From positions 1 through 64,000 of the forward strand of contig NZ_JAQGEI010000031.1 in the NCBI RefSeq assembly GCF_029017505.1: DNA of 64,000 bases. The letters run 5' to 3'. The stretch is from Sedimenticola hydrogenitrophicus. Lineage in GTDB: Bacteria; Pseudomonadota; Gammaproteobacteria; Chromatiales; Chromatiaceae. The stretch's first letter is position 1; every line of letters starts with the position of its first letter. The position numbers and the translations under genes are program-made. Under the pieces are notes generated by a model that saw nothing but the letters and a program-made list of their open reading frames with translations, had not been told where the DNA came from and ran no database searches. Below are positions 40,057 through 50,904 of the stretch, piece by piece.

Positions 40057-41688
40057 ATGATCCAGCAAAAATCCAGCGCCGCCAGTGGTGAGGTGATGGA
40101 CGCCATCAGCCGCTTTCTGGCCGCCCCGCCCGAGGGTACCCCGGCGGAAATCATCGAGGCGTTCAACAGCTTCGGCGGTGGCCGGTTCCTGCCGCCGAAG
40201 CTGTTCCTCGAGACCGTGGAACAGGCCCCGGTGGCCATCTCAATTACCGATGCGTCAGCCAGAATACTCTATGTAAATCATGCCTTTGAGGCGTTGACCG
40301 GGTATCAGCGGGACGAGGTGATCGGGCACAACGAATCGATGCTTTCCAGCCGCTCGACCCCGCTCAGTGTCTACCAGGAGTTATGGAAGACCATCCAGGC
40401 AAGACAGGTCTGGCAGGGCACCCTGGTCAATCACAAAAAGTGCAAGGAGGAGTACCTGGCCGAGCTGGTGATCTCCCCGGTACTCACCCCCGGTGGGGAG
40501 GTCAGCTATTACCTTGGCATGCACCGGGATATTACAGCGGTGCATCAACTTGGACAGCGGCTGAAGTTTCAGAAGAGCCTGACCGAGGCGGCCCTGGATG
40601 CGGCGCCCATGGTGGTGGCGATGATTACCGCCGAGCGCAAGGTGCTACTGGATAACCACGCCTACAAGGCGCTGCTGGGGGATTGCCGGGGCGTGGAGCC
40701 GGCCGGGCTGTTCCTCGATGCCCTGGAGCAGCAGATCGATTTCGACCTTGCCGGTGCCTGCCGCACCGGCAAGGGCTTTACCAATGTGGAGATCCGCCTA
40801 GACCTGGCGGGCAGTGCTGCACCAAGGTGGTTCAGCTGCTCGGCGGTGCGGGTCGATGAACTGGACGAGGCGGCGCAGAACTATTTCAAACAGCAGGAGC
40901 AGACACGCTACTGCCTGCTGTTGATCGCCAACGAGGTGACCGGCAGCCGCAAGCGCATCAACGAGGTGCGGCTGAACATGATCCGCGCCGGCATGGCGGA
41001 ACAGCAGATGGTGGAGACCATGCGCGAGGCGATCTCGGGCGCCATCTTCAAGATGCAGGTGCCGTTCAACATCATCCGCGCGGCCCTGGCCATGCCCGGT
41101 ACGGGGTCCGATCAGTGCGGCGTCTGCCAGGTGCTGCACCAGGCCCTGGAGAGCGGCAACGAGGCGATGGAGAGCCTGCAGGCGGCCCTGCCCAGCCGCA
41201 CGGCGGAGCAGGCCTCGATGGTCAACATCAACGAGATCCTGCACGAGGTGATGCGGCTGTCGACCGAGCGGCTGCTGGCCTCGGGGGTGGTGGTGGACTG
41301 GCGCCCGGCCACGGTGCTGTCGAGCGTGACCGGCCGGCCCAACGCCCTGCGCGGCCTGTTCAAGTATCTCATCGACAACGCCATCCAGGCGGTGAACGAG
41401 TCCGGCCAGGACTACCGGGAGATCCGCCTGCAGACCCGGCAGCTGGACCAGGAGCTGGTGGTCGAGGTGATGGACAACGGGCCGGGCATCCCGGAAGCGA
41501 TGCGCCTGAAGGTATTTGAGCCGTTTTTCTGCGGCTGGTCGCGCGCCGGCGAGCACGCCGGCATGGGCCTGACCATGGCGCAGGAAGTGATACTGGGACA
41601 CGGCGGCAGTATCGAGATCGATGCCGATTTCTGCGGTGGCTGCCGGGTCTTCGTGAGACTGCCCATCAACGGGATGGGAGGAGTTTGA
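40057..41688 (+). CDS. nifL: Nitrogen-fixation redox and nitrogen sensor NifL
   Basis: 543 residues from ATG 40057. The first PAS domain (about 50-160, [32 protein letters not shown]) would bind FAD; a second PAS follows (about 175-280). The C-terminal GHKL ATPase-like domain has [31 protein letters not shown] and [12 protein letters not shown]. NifL inhibits NifA under oxygen or fixed nitrogen by direct binding. It is followed by nifA after 4 bp, with a strong GGGAGGAG ribosome site in its last codons. Confidence 0.92.
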   Translation: MIQQKSSAASGEVMDAISRFLAAPPEGTPAEIIEAFNSFGGGRFLPPKLFLETVEQAPVAISITDASARILYVNHAFEALTGYQRDEVIGHNESMLSSRSTPLSVYQELWKTIQARQVWQGTLVNHKKCKEEYLAELVISPVLTPGGEVSYYLGMHRDITAVHQLGQRLKFQKSLTEAALDAAPMVVAMITAERKVLLDNHAYKALLGDCRGVEPAGLFLDALEQQIDFDLAGACRTGKGFTNVEIRLDLAGSAAPRWFSCSAVRVDELDEAAQNYFKQQEQTRYCLLLIANEVTGSRKRINEVRLNMIRAGMAEQQMVETMREAISGAIFKMQVPFNIIRAALAMPGTGSDQCGVCQVLHQALESGNEAMESLQAALPSRTAEQASMVNINEILHEVMRLSTERLLASGVVVDWRPATVLSSVTGRPNALRGLFKYLIDNAIQAVNESGQDYREIRLQTRQLDQELVVEVMDNGPGIPEAMRLKVFEPFFCGWSRAGEHAGMGLTMAQEVILGHGGSIEIDADFCGGCRVFVRLPINGMGGV

Positions 41689-41692
41689 GGTG

Positions 41693-43255
<1,563 letters not shown>

Positions 43256-43293
43256 TAGAACCGCGACTGACGAAGCGGGGTGCGGCTTGTAGG

Positions 43294-43317
43294 TTTGGGT
43301 GAGCCTGCGAACCCCAA
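43294..43317. repeat. REP-like hairpin downstream of nifA
   Basis: TTTGGGT-GAGCCTGCGA-ACCCCAA forms a stem of six pairs and one mismatch around a 10-base loop. The same loop type (GAGCYTGCGA) recurs at 44959-44984. It lies just left of the IS1111-type element. Confidence 0.6.
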
Positions 43318-43394
43318 CAAGACCCGTAGAAACTATGAAGGGCCATCTGGGTTATCCTCCGAGTTTTGGCGAAAAAACTGGACAGGAGAACGAT

Positions 43395-44543
43395 ATGACC
43401 CAGATGGCCCTACGGATGAACGATACGACATTTGCATCGGCCTTGTACATGGCTTTGGAGCTGAGCAAGTCCAAATGGAAGGTCGGTTTTAGTTACGGAC
43501 ACAAGCACCGGACGGTGAATGTGGAAGGCGGTGACGTGGCGCGGCTGAAAGCCGTCATTGAGGAGGCGAAGGCGAAGTTCAAGTTACCGGAGACGGTGGT
43601 GATCCACTGCTGTTACGAGGCGGGACGCGATGGCTTCTGGCTGCACCGGTTGTTGACGAGCTGGGGGATAGAGAACCTGGTAGTGGATCCGGCCAGTATC
43701 GAGGTCAGCCGCCGGGCGCGGCGGACCAAGACCGACCGGGTGGATCTGGAGATGCTGTTGTCGAAGCTGCGCCAGCACCACGGCGGCGAGCGGGTCTGGA
43801 AGGTGGTGCGGGTGCCGGATCACCAGGCGGAGGGGGGTCGCCACCTGCATCGCGAGGCGGAACGGCTGAAGAAAGAGCGCAGTGCCCAGGTGAACCGGAT
43901 CAAGGGCCTATTGTTCGCGCAGGGCATCCGCCTGGAGCAGTTGAATCTGAAGGGGTGGCCGGCCCAGGTGGCGGGTTTTCGGACCTTTGACGGCCAGCCC
44001 CTGGCGGAGGATCTGCGGGGAGAACTGCAACGTGCGGGCGCGCGCCTGGCGCTACTCGCCAGCCAATTGGAACAGCTGGAGAAGGAGCAGGACCGACGGG
44101 TGCGCGCGGCGGGTGAATCGGGCAGGCCGTTGGCGATGGTCCGCCAGCTGAGGCAACTCAAGGGGATTGGCCGGGTGGCGGGCTGGGTGTTTGTTATGGA
44201 GTTTTTCGGTTGGCGCCAGTTTCGTAATGGCAAGCAGGTGGGGGCGCTGGCGGGCCTGACGGGCACCCCCTATGCGAGCGGTGACACCCATCGGGAACAG
44301 GGGATCAGCAAGGCGGGCAACCGCCGGGTGCGCAGTCTGGCGGTGGAGATCAGCTGGCTGTGGTTGCGTTATCAACCCGACAGTGCGCTCAGTCGCTGGT
44401 TTCGCGAACGCTTTGGCGGCACGGGAAAGCGGCATCGCCGAGTAGGAATTGTGGCGCTGGCCCGCAAGCTGTTGGTGGCGTTGTGGCGATACCTGGAGAC
44501 GGGTCTGCTGCCGGAGGGAGCGGTACTCAAGGCCGCGATCTGA
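43395..44543 (+). CDS. IS110/IS1111-family transposase (DEDD and catalytic Ser)
   Basis: 382 residues from ATG 43395, preceded by CAGGAGAA. The N-terminal RuvC-like DEDD domain begins ALELSKSKWKVGF, with Glu at the usual first Asp as in one IS110 subgroup. It continues through HCCYEAGRDGFWL and RRTKTDRVDLEML. The C-terminal Transposase_20 domain has LKGIGRVAGWVFVMEFFGW and the catalytic Ser in EQGISKAGNRRVR. The gene is intact, so the element may be active. Longer upstream in-frame starts cross the left end and are rejected. Confidence 0.9.
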   Translation: MTQMALRMNDTTFASALYMALELSKSKWKVGFSYGHKHRTVNVEGGDVARLKAVIEEAKAKFKLPETVVIHCCYEAGRDGFWLHRLLTSWGIENLVVDPASIEVSRRARRTKTDRVDLEMLLSKLRQHHGGERVWKVVRVPDHQAEGGRHLHREAERLKKERSAQVNRIKGLLFAQGIRLEQLNLKGWPAQVAGFRTFDGQPLAEDLRGELQRAGARLALLASQLEQLEKEQDRRVRAAGESGRPLAMVRQLRQLKGIGRVAGWVFVMEFFGWRQFRNGKQVGALAGLTGTPYASGDTHREQGISKAGNRRVRSLAVEISWLWLRYQPDSALSRWFRERFGGTGKRHRRVGIVALARKLLVALWRYLETGLLPEGAVLKAAI

Positions 44544-44900
44544 GCTTGAGTGAGTGTCGCGGACGAGGTTGATACAAGAAAGTGAGTGTGTCGTAAGCGT
44601 GTGAGTAAGGTTTTGCGGCTGCCCGAGCCCACCCTGGGTGCACAGTAAAGCACCGTTTGTTGTAGAAGGGGCGCCGCACTTCATTTGGTTGTACTGCAGT
44701 CCTGAGGGCGTATGCAGTTTTGGGTGGCCGGCATAGGGTCCGGCGCGGATAGAAGGTGGTGACAGGATTTATCCTGCACGAGATGCTCAAACCAAATCCT
44801 TCAAGTACACGCTTCGACAGCAGTGAGATTGTGAGCAACAGGCCGGCATGATGAAGATGTAGTACGAAGCGAAATCACCTCATGGAGGGTTGACAGGGCT
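44544..44900 (+). ncRNA. Probable guide (bridge/seek) RNA region of the IS1111-type element
   Basis: About 360 bp between the transposase stop and the right end contain no gene but several complementary segments (for example GGTTTTGCGGCTGCCCGAGCCC and later CCGGCATAGGGTCCGGCG). IS1111-group elements express a structured RNA from this flank that directs insertion. Position is the main evidence; I have not folded it. Confidence 0.4.
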
Positions 44901-44914
44901 CGCCTCATAGAAGG

Positions 44915-44937
44915 GTGGGCACGCTTTTTGTGCCCAC
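44915..44937. repeat. Hairpin at the right junction of the IS element
   Basis: GTGGGCAC-GCTTTTT-GTGCCCAC: a perfect 8-bp stem and 7-base loop immediately outside the estimated right end of the insertion sequence. It looks like the REP sequence into which the element inserted. Confidence 0.7.
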
Positions 44938-44958
44938 GCGGAGAACTCGGTGGGGCAG

Positions 44959-44984
44959 GATGCGGTGAGCTTGCGAACCGCATC
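44959..44984. repeat. REP-like hairpin GATGCGGT...ACCGCATC
   Basis: A perfect 8-bp stem around GAGCTTGCGA, almost the same loop as the hairpin at 43294-43317 on the other side of the insertion sequence. Confidence 0.75.
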
Positions 44985-45008
44985 AATCACCCCTGCCGCG
45001 CATCCCCG

Positions 45009-45269
45009 CTACCGCTTCAGCGGGTGATCGTCCGGCAGCAATTTGGCGATCCAGATCGCCAGCTTGTGGCGCATCCCGGCATCGCCCATCTGGTCCTTGG
45101 CCAGCGGCTGGATCTGCTTGTCGTGGACCAGCAGCTTGTAGAGGAACTCCACCTTGAGCTGTTGTGAATCGGTGGCATCAAACTCGGCGGCTCCCCGTTT
45201 CTCGGCATAGATCATGCCCACACGGATGGCCTCTTTCAGCAGCTCCTTCTCATTCTTGATCTTCTTCAT
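45009..45269 (-). CDS. Small conserved protein, possibly DUF5062 family
   Basis: 86 residues from ATG 45269 (MKKIKNEKELLKEAIRVGMIYAEKRGA). Mostly helical, soluble and charged, with EFDATDSQQLKVEFLYKLLVHDKQIQPLAKD in the middle. It resembles the short DUF5062 proteins of Vibrio and relatives as I remember them; function unknown. It follows the GNAT gene by 4 bp in the same direction, so the two are probably co-transcribed. Confidence 0.65.
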   Translation of the reverse strand: MKKIKNEKELLKEAIRVGMIYAEKRGAAEFDATDSQQLKVEFLYKLLVHDKQIQPLAKDQMGDAGMRHKLAIWIAKLLPDDHPLKR

Positions 45270-45273
45270 CGAT

Positions 45274-45693
45274 CTACTCGCTACCGATCGGCTGATTGCG
45301 GGCAATAACCCAGCACCGCGGGTTGTTGCTGTAACCGATATGTCCGTAATATGAATTTGCCGCCGGCGCCGCCAGCAGAATCAGATTGCATTTCGGACCC
45401 AATTGACCCTGGGTAATGATTTGCAGCTGCTTGCCTATGCCGCGTCTCTGGTAGTCGAGATGCACCGCCAGGTCGGATAGATAACAGGCATAATGAAAAT
45501 CCGTCATCGAACGGGCCATGCCGACCAGCGTGTCGCCATGCCAGGCGCTGACCGTCAGGTTGCTGTTGTTCAACATGCCTTCCATGCACTCACGATCATC
45601 GATTGGCCGGCGCTCTCCCAGTGTTGAATGAACCAGCAGGTTGATGAATTGATCGGTGGAAACCGCTGCGTTGATCCTGTATTCGATACTCAT
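45274..45693 (-). CDS. GNAT-family N-acetyltransferase
   Basis: 139 residues from ATG 45693 (MSIEYRINAAVSTDQF). The acetyl-CoA pyrophosphate loop is DYQRRGIGKQL (about 80-90), preceded by the ACYLSDLAVH strand of motif A. Substrate unknown. A longer in-frame start upstream lacks a ribosome site. Confidence 0.85.
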   Translation of the reverse strand: MSIEYRINAAVSTDQFINLLVHSTLGERRPIDDRECMEGMLNNSNLTVSAWHGDTLVGMARSMTDFHYACYLSDLAVHLDYQRRGIGKQLQIITQGQLGPKCNLILLAAPAANSYYGHIGYSNNPRCWVIARNQPIGSE

Positions 45694-45871
45694 CGCTCTC
45701 CTCTTGCAATTCACAGGGTGGTGCGAACCAACTGAACACGAATAAGGGTGACTTCGCAACAACTTTGCGCAACGCCCGGGGCATTCAGGAACTTTGCAGC
45801 ACGCCCTTCAAGGCGGGCGCCCCCCTGCCGCTAAGGAAACAAGGCGGACGTTCCGCGCGGGAGACTGGTTC

Positions 45872-46984
45872 ATGGGGCTATACAGCAACACTGCCTTGAC
45901 CGAGACCCGGGATGCATCCCGGGCGGTGGAGGAGATCCGACGGCAACTTGACCCCGCCGGCCTCAAGGCCGTGCTGCTCTTCGTCTCGATAGACTACGAC
46001 CTGGAAGCGCTGGCCGGCGAGCTCCGCGGGGCCTTTTCGGTCCCGGTCTTCGGCTGCACCACCGCCGGCCATATCGGCCCGGGCGGTTACCAGCGCCGGG
46101 GCCTGCAGGCCACCGGCATCTACGGCTCCTCGGTATCCGTGACGATCGAGCTGATCCATCCACTGGACCAGTGCCAGGCGGCCGTCTCCGCACTGGGACA
46201 GAAAATCCACTCCGATCCTCTCCGCAAGGAGACCCGGCGTTTCGGCATACTGCTGGTGGACGGCCTGTCGTGCCTGGAAGAGCGGCTGGCGGCGGCGCTG
46301 CATCACTGCTTTCCGGACATGCCCCTGATCGGCGGATCCGCCGGCGACGATCTCTCCTTCCATTCCACTTTTGTGTACGCCGATGGGCGCTTCCTGTCCA
46401 ATGCCGCCGTGTTGGCGCTGTTCGAGACGGATGCCCCGTTCGCGGCCTTCAAGTTCCAGCATTTCGTACCCACCAAGGAGCTGCTGGTGGTCACCGAGGC
46501 CGACTCGGAAAACCGCACGGTGCGGGAGTTCAACGGCGAACCCGCCGCCCTGGCCTATGCACAGCGCCTGGGACTCACGGTCGATGAGCTGTCACCGGAA
46601 ATTTATTCGCGTTTTCCGGTCATGTTCAAACTGGGCACGGACTATTACGTCCGCTCGATACAGCAATGCAACGCCGACCTGAGCCTGACCTTCTACTGCG
46701 CGATCGCCAAGGGCATCGTGCTGCGCCTGGGAGAAGCGGTCAGCCCCCTGGAAGCGGCGGAGAAGGCGTTCGCCGACGTGCACCGCCTGGTGCCGAACCC
46801 CAGTTTGATTATCGGCTGTGACTGCATACTGCGCCGTCTGGAATTCGAGCAGACCGGACAGATCGGGCCAGTGGGGGAACTGCTGGCGCGCAACAGGGTG
46901 ATCGGCTTCAGCACCTATGGCGAACAGTTCAATGCGCTGCATATGAACCAGACATTCACCGGCCTTGCCATTGGAGAAATGTAA
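45872..46984 (+). CDS. FIST-domain sensor protein, NosP/VpsV-like
   Basis: 370 residues from ATG 45872, with GGGAGA upstream. FIST_N (about 35-200) contains FGCTTAGHIGPGGYQ and LIGGSAGDDLSF; FIST_C follows (about 220-365, ADLSLTFYCAIAKGIVL, IIGCDCILRRLEFEQ). No output domain is attached. FIST proteins next to histidine kinases include NosP, a haem nitric-oxide sensor, and VpsV. Its stop overlaps the start of the kinase gene by one base. Haem binding here is inference. Confidence 0.85.
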   Translation: MGLYSNTALTETRDASRAVEEIRRQLDPAGLKAVLLFVSIDYDLEALAGELRGAFSVPVFGCTTAGHIGPGGYQRRGLQATGIYGSSVSVTIELIHPLDQCQAAVSALGQKIHSDPLRKETRRFGILLVDGLSCLEERLAAALHHCFPDMPLIGGSAGDDLSFHSTFVYADGRFLSNAAVLALFETDAPFAAFKFQHFVPTKELLVVTEADSENRTVREFNGEPAALAYAQRLGLTVDELSPEIYSRFPVMFKLGTDYYVRSIQQCNADLSLTFYCAIAKGIVLRLGEAVSPLEAAEKAFADVHRLVPNPSLIIGCDCILRRLEFEQTGQIGPVGELLARNRVIGFSTYGEQFNALHMNQTFTGLAIGEM

Positions 46985-48033
46985 TGGATGAGCAGGTTCA
47001 TCTGCTGGAGCAAAAAATCGCGGCCCAGGAAAAGACCATCCGGATACTCTCGGAACGACTGGAACAACAGACTGCCGACAACATATCCGGCTTTGCGCTA
47101 TTTGAGCAGAACATTGTGCTGGAAAACGTGGTCACCACCCGCACGCGGGAGCTTGAAGCCCACCGCATAGAACTGGAACGCGCCCTGACGGAGCTGAAGG
47201 CCGCCCAGTCGGAACTGTTGCAGGCCCAGAAACTTCAGGCCATCGGCCAGCTCGCCTCCGGCATCGCCCACGAAATCAACACACCGACCCAGTACGTGGG
47301 CGACAACATCACGTTCATCACCGAATCGTTTGCCGACCTGCTGCAGGCCCTGCAGCTGTGCGAATCGATGTTGGCCGAAACACCCGATGGCGAATCCCCG
47401 CCAGAGTGCCGAAGCACGCTCGCCCGGGCCATGGAACTGGCCGATTATCATTACCTGAAAGAGGAGATACCGCGTGCCCTGAAGGAGTGCAAGGATGGCG
47501 TAAAACGCATCTCCGGCATTGTCGGCGCAATGAAAGAGTTCGCCCACCCCAGCGGCGGCATCATGCAGCCGGTGGACTTGAATCATCTCATCCGCTCCAC
47601 CGTGGAGATCTGCCGCAACGAGTGGAAACTGATCGCCGAACTGGAAACAGAACTCGATCCCGTAATGTCCTCGGTGCTCGGGCTCAAGGATGAACTCGGC
47701 CAGGTCCTGTTGAACCTCATTGTCAACGCCGCCCACGCCATTGCCGACGGCAAAACCGCGGGTGACAAAATGGGGCTCATCCGCATCGCCACCCGGTGCG
47801 ACGGCGACTGGGCCGAGATTCAGGTTCAGGATAATGGCTGCGGGGTACCAATGGAGTTGCGACAGAAAATATTCGAGCCCTTCTTTACCACCAAGGAGGT
47901 GGGTCGGGGATCCGGGCAGGGACTGGCCATCGTCTACCACGTGGTGACGGACAAGCACCATGGCGAATTGACAGTCGACTCCGCACCCGGCCAGGGAACC
48001 ATCTTTACCGTGCGGCTGCCGATGGCTTCCTGA
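46984..48033 (+). CDS. Cytosolic histidine kinase paired with the FIST sensor
   Basis: 349 residues, no membrane segment. An N-terminal coiled coil (about 1-85) is followed by the H-box IGQLASGIAHEINTPTQYVGDN with phospho-acceptor His near residue 96. The ATPase has LNLIVNAAHAI (N box), VQDNGCGVPMELRQKIFEPFFTTKEVG (G1/F box) and GSGQGLAIVYHVV (G2). GGAGAAATGTA in the end of the FIST gene is its ribosome site. No receiver domain or response-regulator gene adjoins, so the target is unlinked. Confidence 0.9.
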   Translation: MDEQVHLLEQKIAAQEKTIRILSERLEQQTADNISGFALFEQNIVLENVVTTRTRELEAHRIELERALTELKAAQSELLQAQKLQAIGQLASGIAHEINTPTQYVGDNITFITESFADLLQALQLCESMLAETPDGESPPECRSTLARAMELADYHYLKEEIPRALKECKDGVKRISGIVGAMKEFAHPSGGIMQPVDLNHLIRSTVEICRNEWKLIAELETELDPVMSSVLGLKDELGQVLLNLIVNAAHAIADGKTAGDKMGLIRIATRCDGDWAEIQVQDNGCGVPMELRQKIFEPFFTTKEVGRGSGQGLAIVYHVVTDKHHGELTVDSAPGQGTIFTVRLPMAS

Positions 48034-48130
48034 GGCGCCCGGCCCCGGGCGCGGTCGACCTTGGCGGCCCGGCCAATACGGAAAAGCATGTTATGGCAAC
48101 CCGGGCGTACACTCACTGAGGGGCTTATTG

Positions 48131-49249
48131 ATGAAGAACAGAATCAACGGGAAGTCGGTTTGGTGGTTTTTGCTCCTGCTGCTGAGCGCAGAGAGCTGGG
48201 CGCAGCAGGGCGCTGAGCTAATGGAGCCGGGGTCGATGAAGCGGGGGGCGACAGTGGACCCCTTGGTCTGGGATGGGCCCCGGACCGGGCCCGCCGCCCA
48301 GGTGAACCGCACCCTGGTGTATATCGCCGAGGACCTTAGAAACGCCGGTATCCTCACGGTGGGCGAAGCGGTGCGCGAAGCCGCGAAAGCGATCGGCTGG
48401 CAAGTGCATTTTCTGGATATAGGCTTGGCGGATGCCCAGCGCGAAGCGGTCTTTGATCGGGCGCTTGCCCTTAAGCCCGACGGTTTGATCTTCGGCGGGG
48501 GGGATGCCGTGACCAATAAAGAGCAGCTGCAGCGCTTCCAGCGCGCCGGAATTCCCGTGGTCGGTTGGCATACGGGGCCTTCCCCCGGGCCCATCGCCGG
48601 GACGCCGGTTCTGTTCAATGTCACCACCGATTCGCTGAGCGTTGCCCGCCGGGCCGCGGAGTACGTGATTGAAGATTCGCAGGGAAAGGCGGGCGTGGTG
48701 ATCTTCACCGATAGCCGATTCGCTATCGCCCTGCAAAAATCCGCGGCAATGGCCGAAATCATTCGCCGTTGCGCCGCCTGCTCCCTGCTCAGCGTGGAAG
48801 ATGTGGCTCTCAACGATGCGGCCCGCGCAATGCCGGTGATTACCAAATCGCTACTCGAGCGTTATGGTGAGCGCTGGACCCACAGCCTGGGGATCAACGA
48901 CCTCTACTTTGATCATGCCGTGGCCACCCTGGTGATGATGGGACGCTTTCCCGACGGGGCACCGGCGAATGTGTCCGCCGGCGATGGCAGTCCTTCTGCA
49001 TTCATGCGCATCAGCAACCGCAGCTACCAGTTGGCGACGGTGCCTGAACCGCTGTTTCTGCAGGGATGGCAGCTGGTTGATGAGCTGAACCGGATTTTTT
49101 CCGGGGTGGCCCCGAGCGGCTACGTAAATCCTCCCTTTCTGGTGACCGGGGACAATATCCGCGGCAGCATGAACGTTCATCAGGTATTCGATCCTGCCAA
49201 CGACTATCGCAACTACTATCGCCTCATCTGGAGCGGGGGAGCCCCTTGA
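48131..49249 (+). CDS. Periplasmic sugar-type binding protein (Peripla_BP_4-like)
   Basis: 372 residues with a Sec signal peptide (about 1-25, cleavage after SWAQ). The fold is that of RbsB/LuxP/TorT-type proteins: TLVYIAEDLRNAGILTVGEAVREAAKAIGWQV, PDGLIFGGGDAVTNKEQLQRFQRAGIPVVGWHTG, and SLGINDLYFDHAV with SAGDGSPSAFMRI. No ABC permease or ATPase follows. Instead the stop overlaps the ATG of a membrane diguanylate cyclase, so it most likely acts as a periplasmic ligand sensor for that enzyme. Confidence 0.85.
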   Translation: MKNRINGKSVWWFLLLLLSAESWAQQGAELMEPGSMKRGATVDPLVWDGPRTGPAAQVNRTLVYIAEDLRNAGILTVGEAVREAAKAIGWQVHFLDIGLADAQREAVFDRALALKPDGLIFGGGDAVTNKEQLQRFQRAGIPVVGWHTGPSPGPIAGTPVLFNVTTDSLSVARRAAEYVIEDSQGKAGVVIFTDSRFAIALQKSAAMAEIIRRCAACSLLSVEDVALNDAARAMPVITKSLLERYGERWTHSLGINDLYFDHAVATLVMMGRFPDGAPANVSAGDGSPSAFMRISNRSYQLATVPEPLFLQGWQLVDELNRIFSGVAPSGYVNPPFLVTGDNIRGSMNVHQVFDPANDYRNYYRLIWSGGAP

Positions 49250-50904
49250 TGCTCGATTGCTTCAAACTGTATCGCATCCGCTCGAAACTGCTGGCGGTCT
49301 TTGTGACGGCGGCATTGATTTTCAGCGGCGGCGGGGTGGTAACCATCGTTTTCTTTAACGATATTCTCGCCACCACCCAGGGTTTTGTCGATGACACCCT
49401 GCCGAAAATCAATGCCGCCAAACACCTGGATATCACGGCCCGGGACATCGATGTCAATATCCATCGCCTGATGAACGGCCGTGATCGCAGGGAGTTGAAT
49501 CTCTACTTCGCTACGACCAGCGATCTGCTGGAACAGCTTGAGCGGTTGACGGCCGCCATGTCCCAGGAAGATGGGCATACCAATATCCTGAGTCTGAACC
49601 GGGCCAGCCAGGCGATACGTACGCAGGCCCAGCTGGTGTTTCAGGTGTCGACTCAACGGCTCCTGCTGCAGACCCAGGTGGAGACTCTGAGCCGACGGGC
49701 CCGACAGGGGTTGCAAGAGATGGCGGTCCAACACGCCGCGGACGCTTCGGGTGCGGAGGCCGCGCCGCCCGAGGTGCGGCACCGAACGGTGCTGGCGATG
49801 CTGAACAGCGCCGAGCGGGGTTTGGTGGCCGGCTCGGAAGCCGCCGTCGAAGAGCAGCATCAGCGATACCGGCGGCACATGGCACAGTTCCAGGAGGTCG
49901 CCGGCCATTTTCATTTCAGCCACGTGGCCGAGCCCTCGACCTCGGACGACCCCTTCGCTGAATTGGAGCGCTTCGCCGGCCTGTTTGCCCTGCGCAGCCA
50001 GCAGATCAGGCTGGATGCCGCCATCGCGGTGTTCCTGAACCAGCTGAATCAAGAGATGACCCAGTTATCGGCGGTCGCCAGCGACCACTCCCGCCGGGTG
50101 TTCAACCACTTTCAGCTCCGAGCCGACGCGCTGTTGACCCGCCAGCGGCAGGTTATCGGGTTGACCCTGGGTTTGATTCTGATGGCCAGTTTGGCGCTGT
50201 TTATTGTCCATCGGAAGCTGGTAGTGAAAGGCTTTGGTGATCGCTTGACCCAGATCAGCGCCGCCATGGAACGGGTTCCCAGCAAGTCGTCCCACACCCT
50301 GGTTCCGGTTGCGGGAACCGATGAGATTGCCTCCATGGCGAGGGCGCTGGAAGGGTTTCTGGCCCAGGCGTTGCGGCTCAGGCAGTTGGCTACCGAAGAT
50401 GAACTGACGGGAGTGGATAACCGCAGACGCTTTCTTGAACGGGCGGCGCTCGTCGCCGAACAGAGCAAACGCGATGCCAAACCGGCCTGCCTACTGATGC
50501 TGGATATCGACCGCTTCAAAGTCGTCAATGATACCCATGGCCATGATACGGGGGATCGGGCGTTGAAAGCCTGCGCCCAAACCTGCCTGGGGTCGATTCG
50601 CCCCCTGGATCTGTTTGCCCGTTATGGGGGCGAAGAGTTCGTGCTGTTGCTGCCGGATACCGATTGCGCTCCCGGTATGGCGGCGGGGGAACGCATCCGC
50701 AAGGCGGTCGAGGCGTTACGGATCCCCTTGGGCGGCGGGGAGCAGTTGCGGTTTACCTTGAGTATCGGCATGGTGCAGGTCGATCTCAGCCGCGTTACCA
50801 TCGAAGAAGCCCTGAAGCGGGCGGATCAGGCGCTGTACAGGGCAAAATCCGACGGGCGCAACCGCCTGGTATGCTGGAATCCAGACGCCGAGAACGCCGC
50901 TTGA
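49249..50904 (+). CDS. Membrane diguanylate cyclase with large periplasmic sensor region
   Basis: 551 residues from ATG 49249 (TTG at 49246 possible). Membrane helices at about 12-38 and 302-325 bracket a roughly 260-residue helical periplasmic domain; a HAMP-like linker follows (about 325-380). The GGDEF domain (about 385-545) has RYGGEEFVLLLPDTD, i.e. an active-type GGEEF. No obvious RxxD inhibitory site precedes it. Coupled one base from the periplasmic binding protein, it should convert that protein's ligand signal into cyclic di-GMP. Confidence 0.92.
   Translation: MLDCFKLYRIRSKLLAVFVTAALIFSGGGVVTIVFFNDILATTQGFVDDTLPKINAAKHLDITARDIDVNIHRLMNGRDRRELNLYFATTSDLLEQLERLTAAMSQEDGHTNILSLNRASQAIRTQAQLVFQVSTQRLLLQTQVETLSRRARQGLQEMAVQHAADASGAEAAPPEVRHRTVLAMLNSAERGLVAGSEAAVEEQHQRYRRHMAQFQEVAGHFHFSHVAEPSTSDDPFAELERFAGLFALRSQQIRLDAAIAVFLNQLNQEMTQLSAVASDHSRRVFNHFQLRADALLTRQRQVIGLTLGLILMASLALFIVHRKLVVKGFGDRLTQISAAMERVPSKSSHTLVPVAGTDEIASMARALEGFLAQALRLRQLATEDELTGVDNRRRFLERAALVAEQSKRDAKPACLLMLDIDRFKVVNDTHGHDTGDRALKACAQTCLGSIRPLDLFARYGGEEFVLLLPDTDCAPGMAAGERIRKAVEALRIPLGGGEQLRFTLSIGMVQVDLSRVTIEEALKRADQALYRAKSDGRNRLVCWNPDAENAA

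Larger units (their letters stand above)
43326..44913 (+). mobile_element. IS110-family, IS1111-group insertion sequence
   Basis: One transposase gene is followed by about 370 bp of non-coding DNA at the right end. Subterminal inverted repeats of IS1111 type can be seen: CTATGAAGGGCC...CCTCC beginning at 43333, against CTATGAGGCG...CCCTCC read on the minus strand from 44910. Edges are estimated by allowing 7 and 3 bases outside these, so they are approximate. REP-like hairpins flank it on both sides, the preferred kind of target for this group. Confidence 0.7.
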
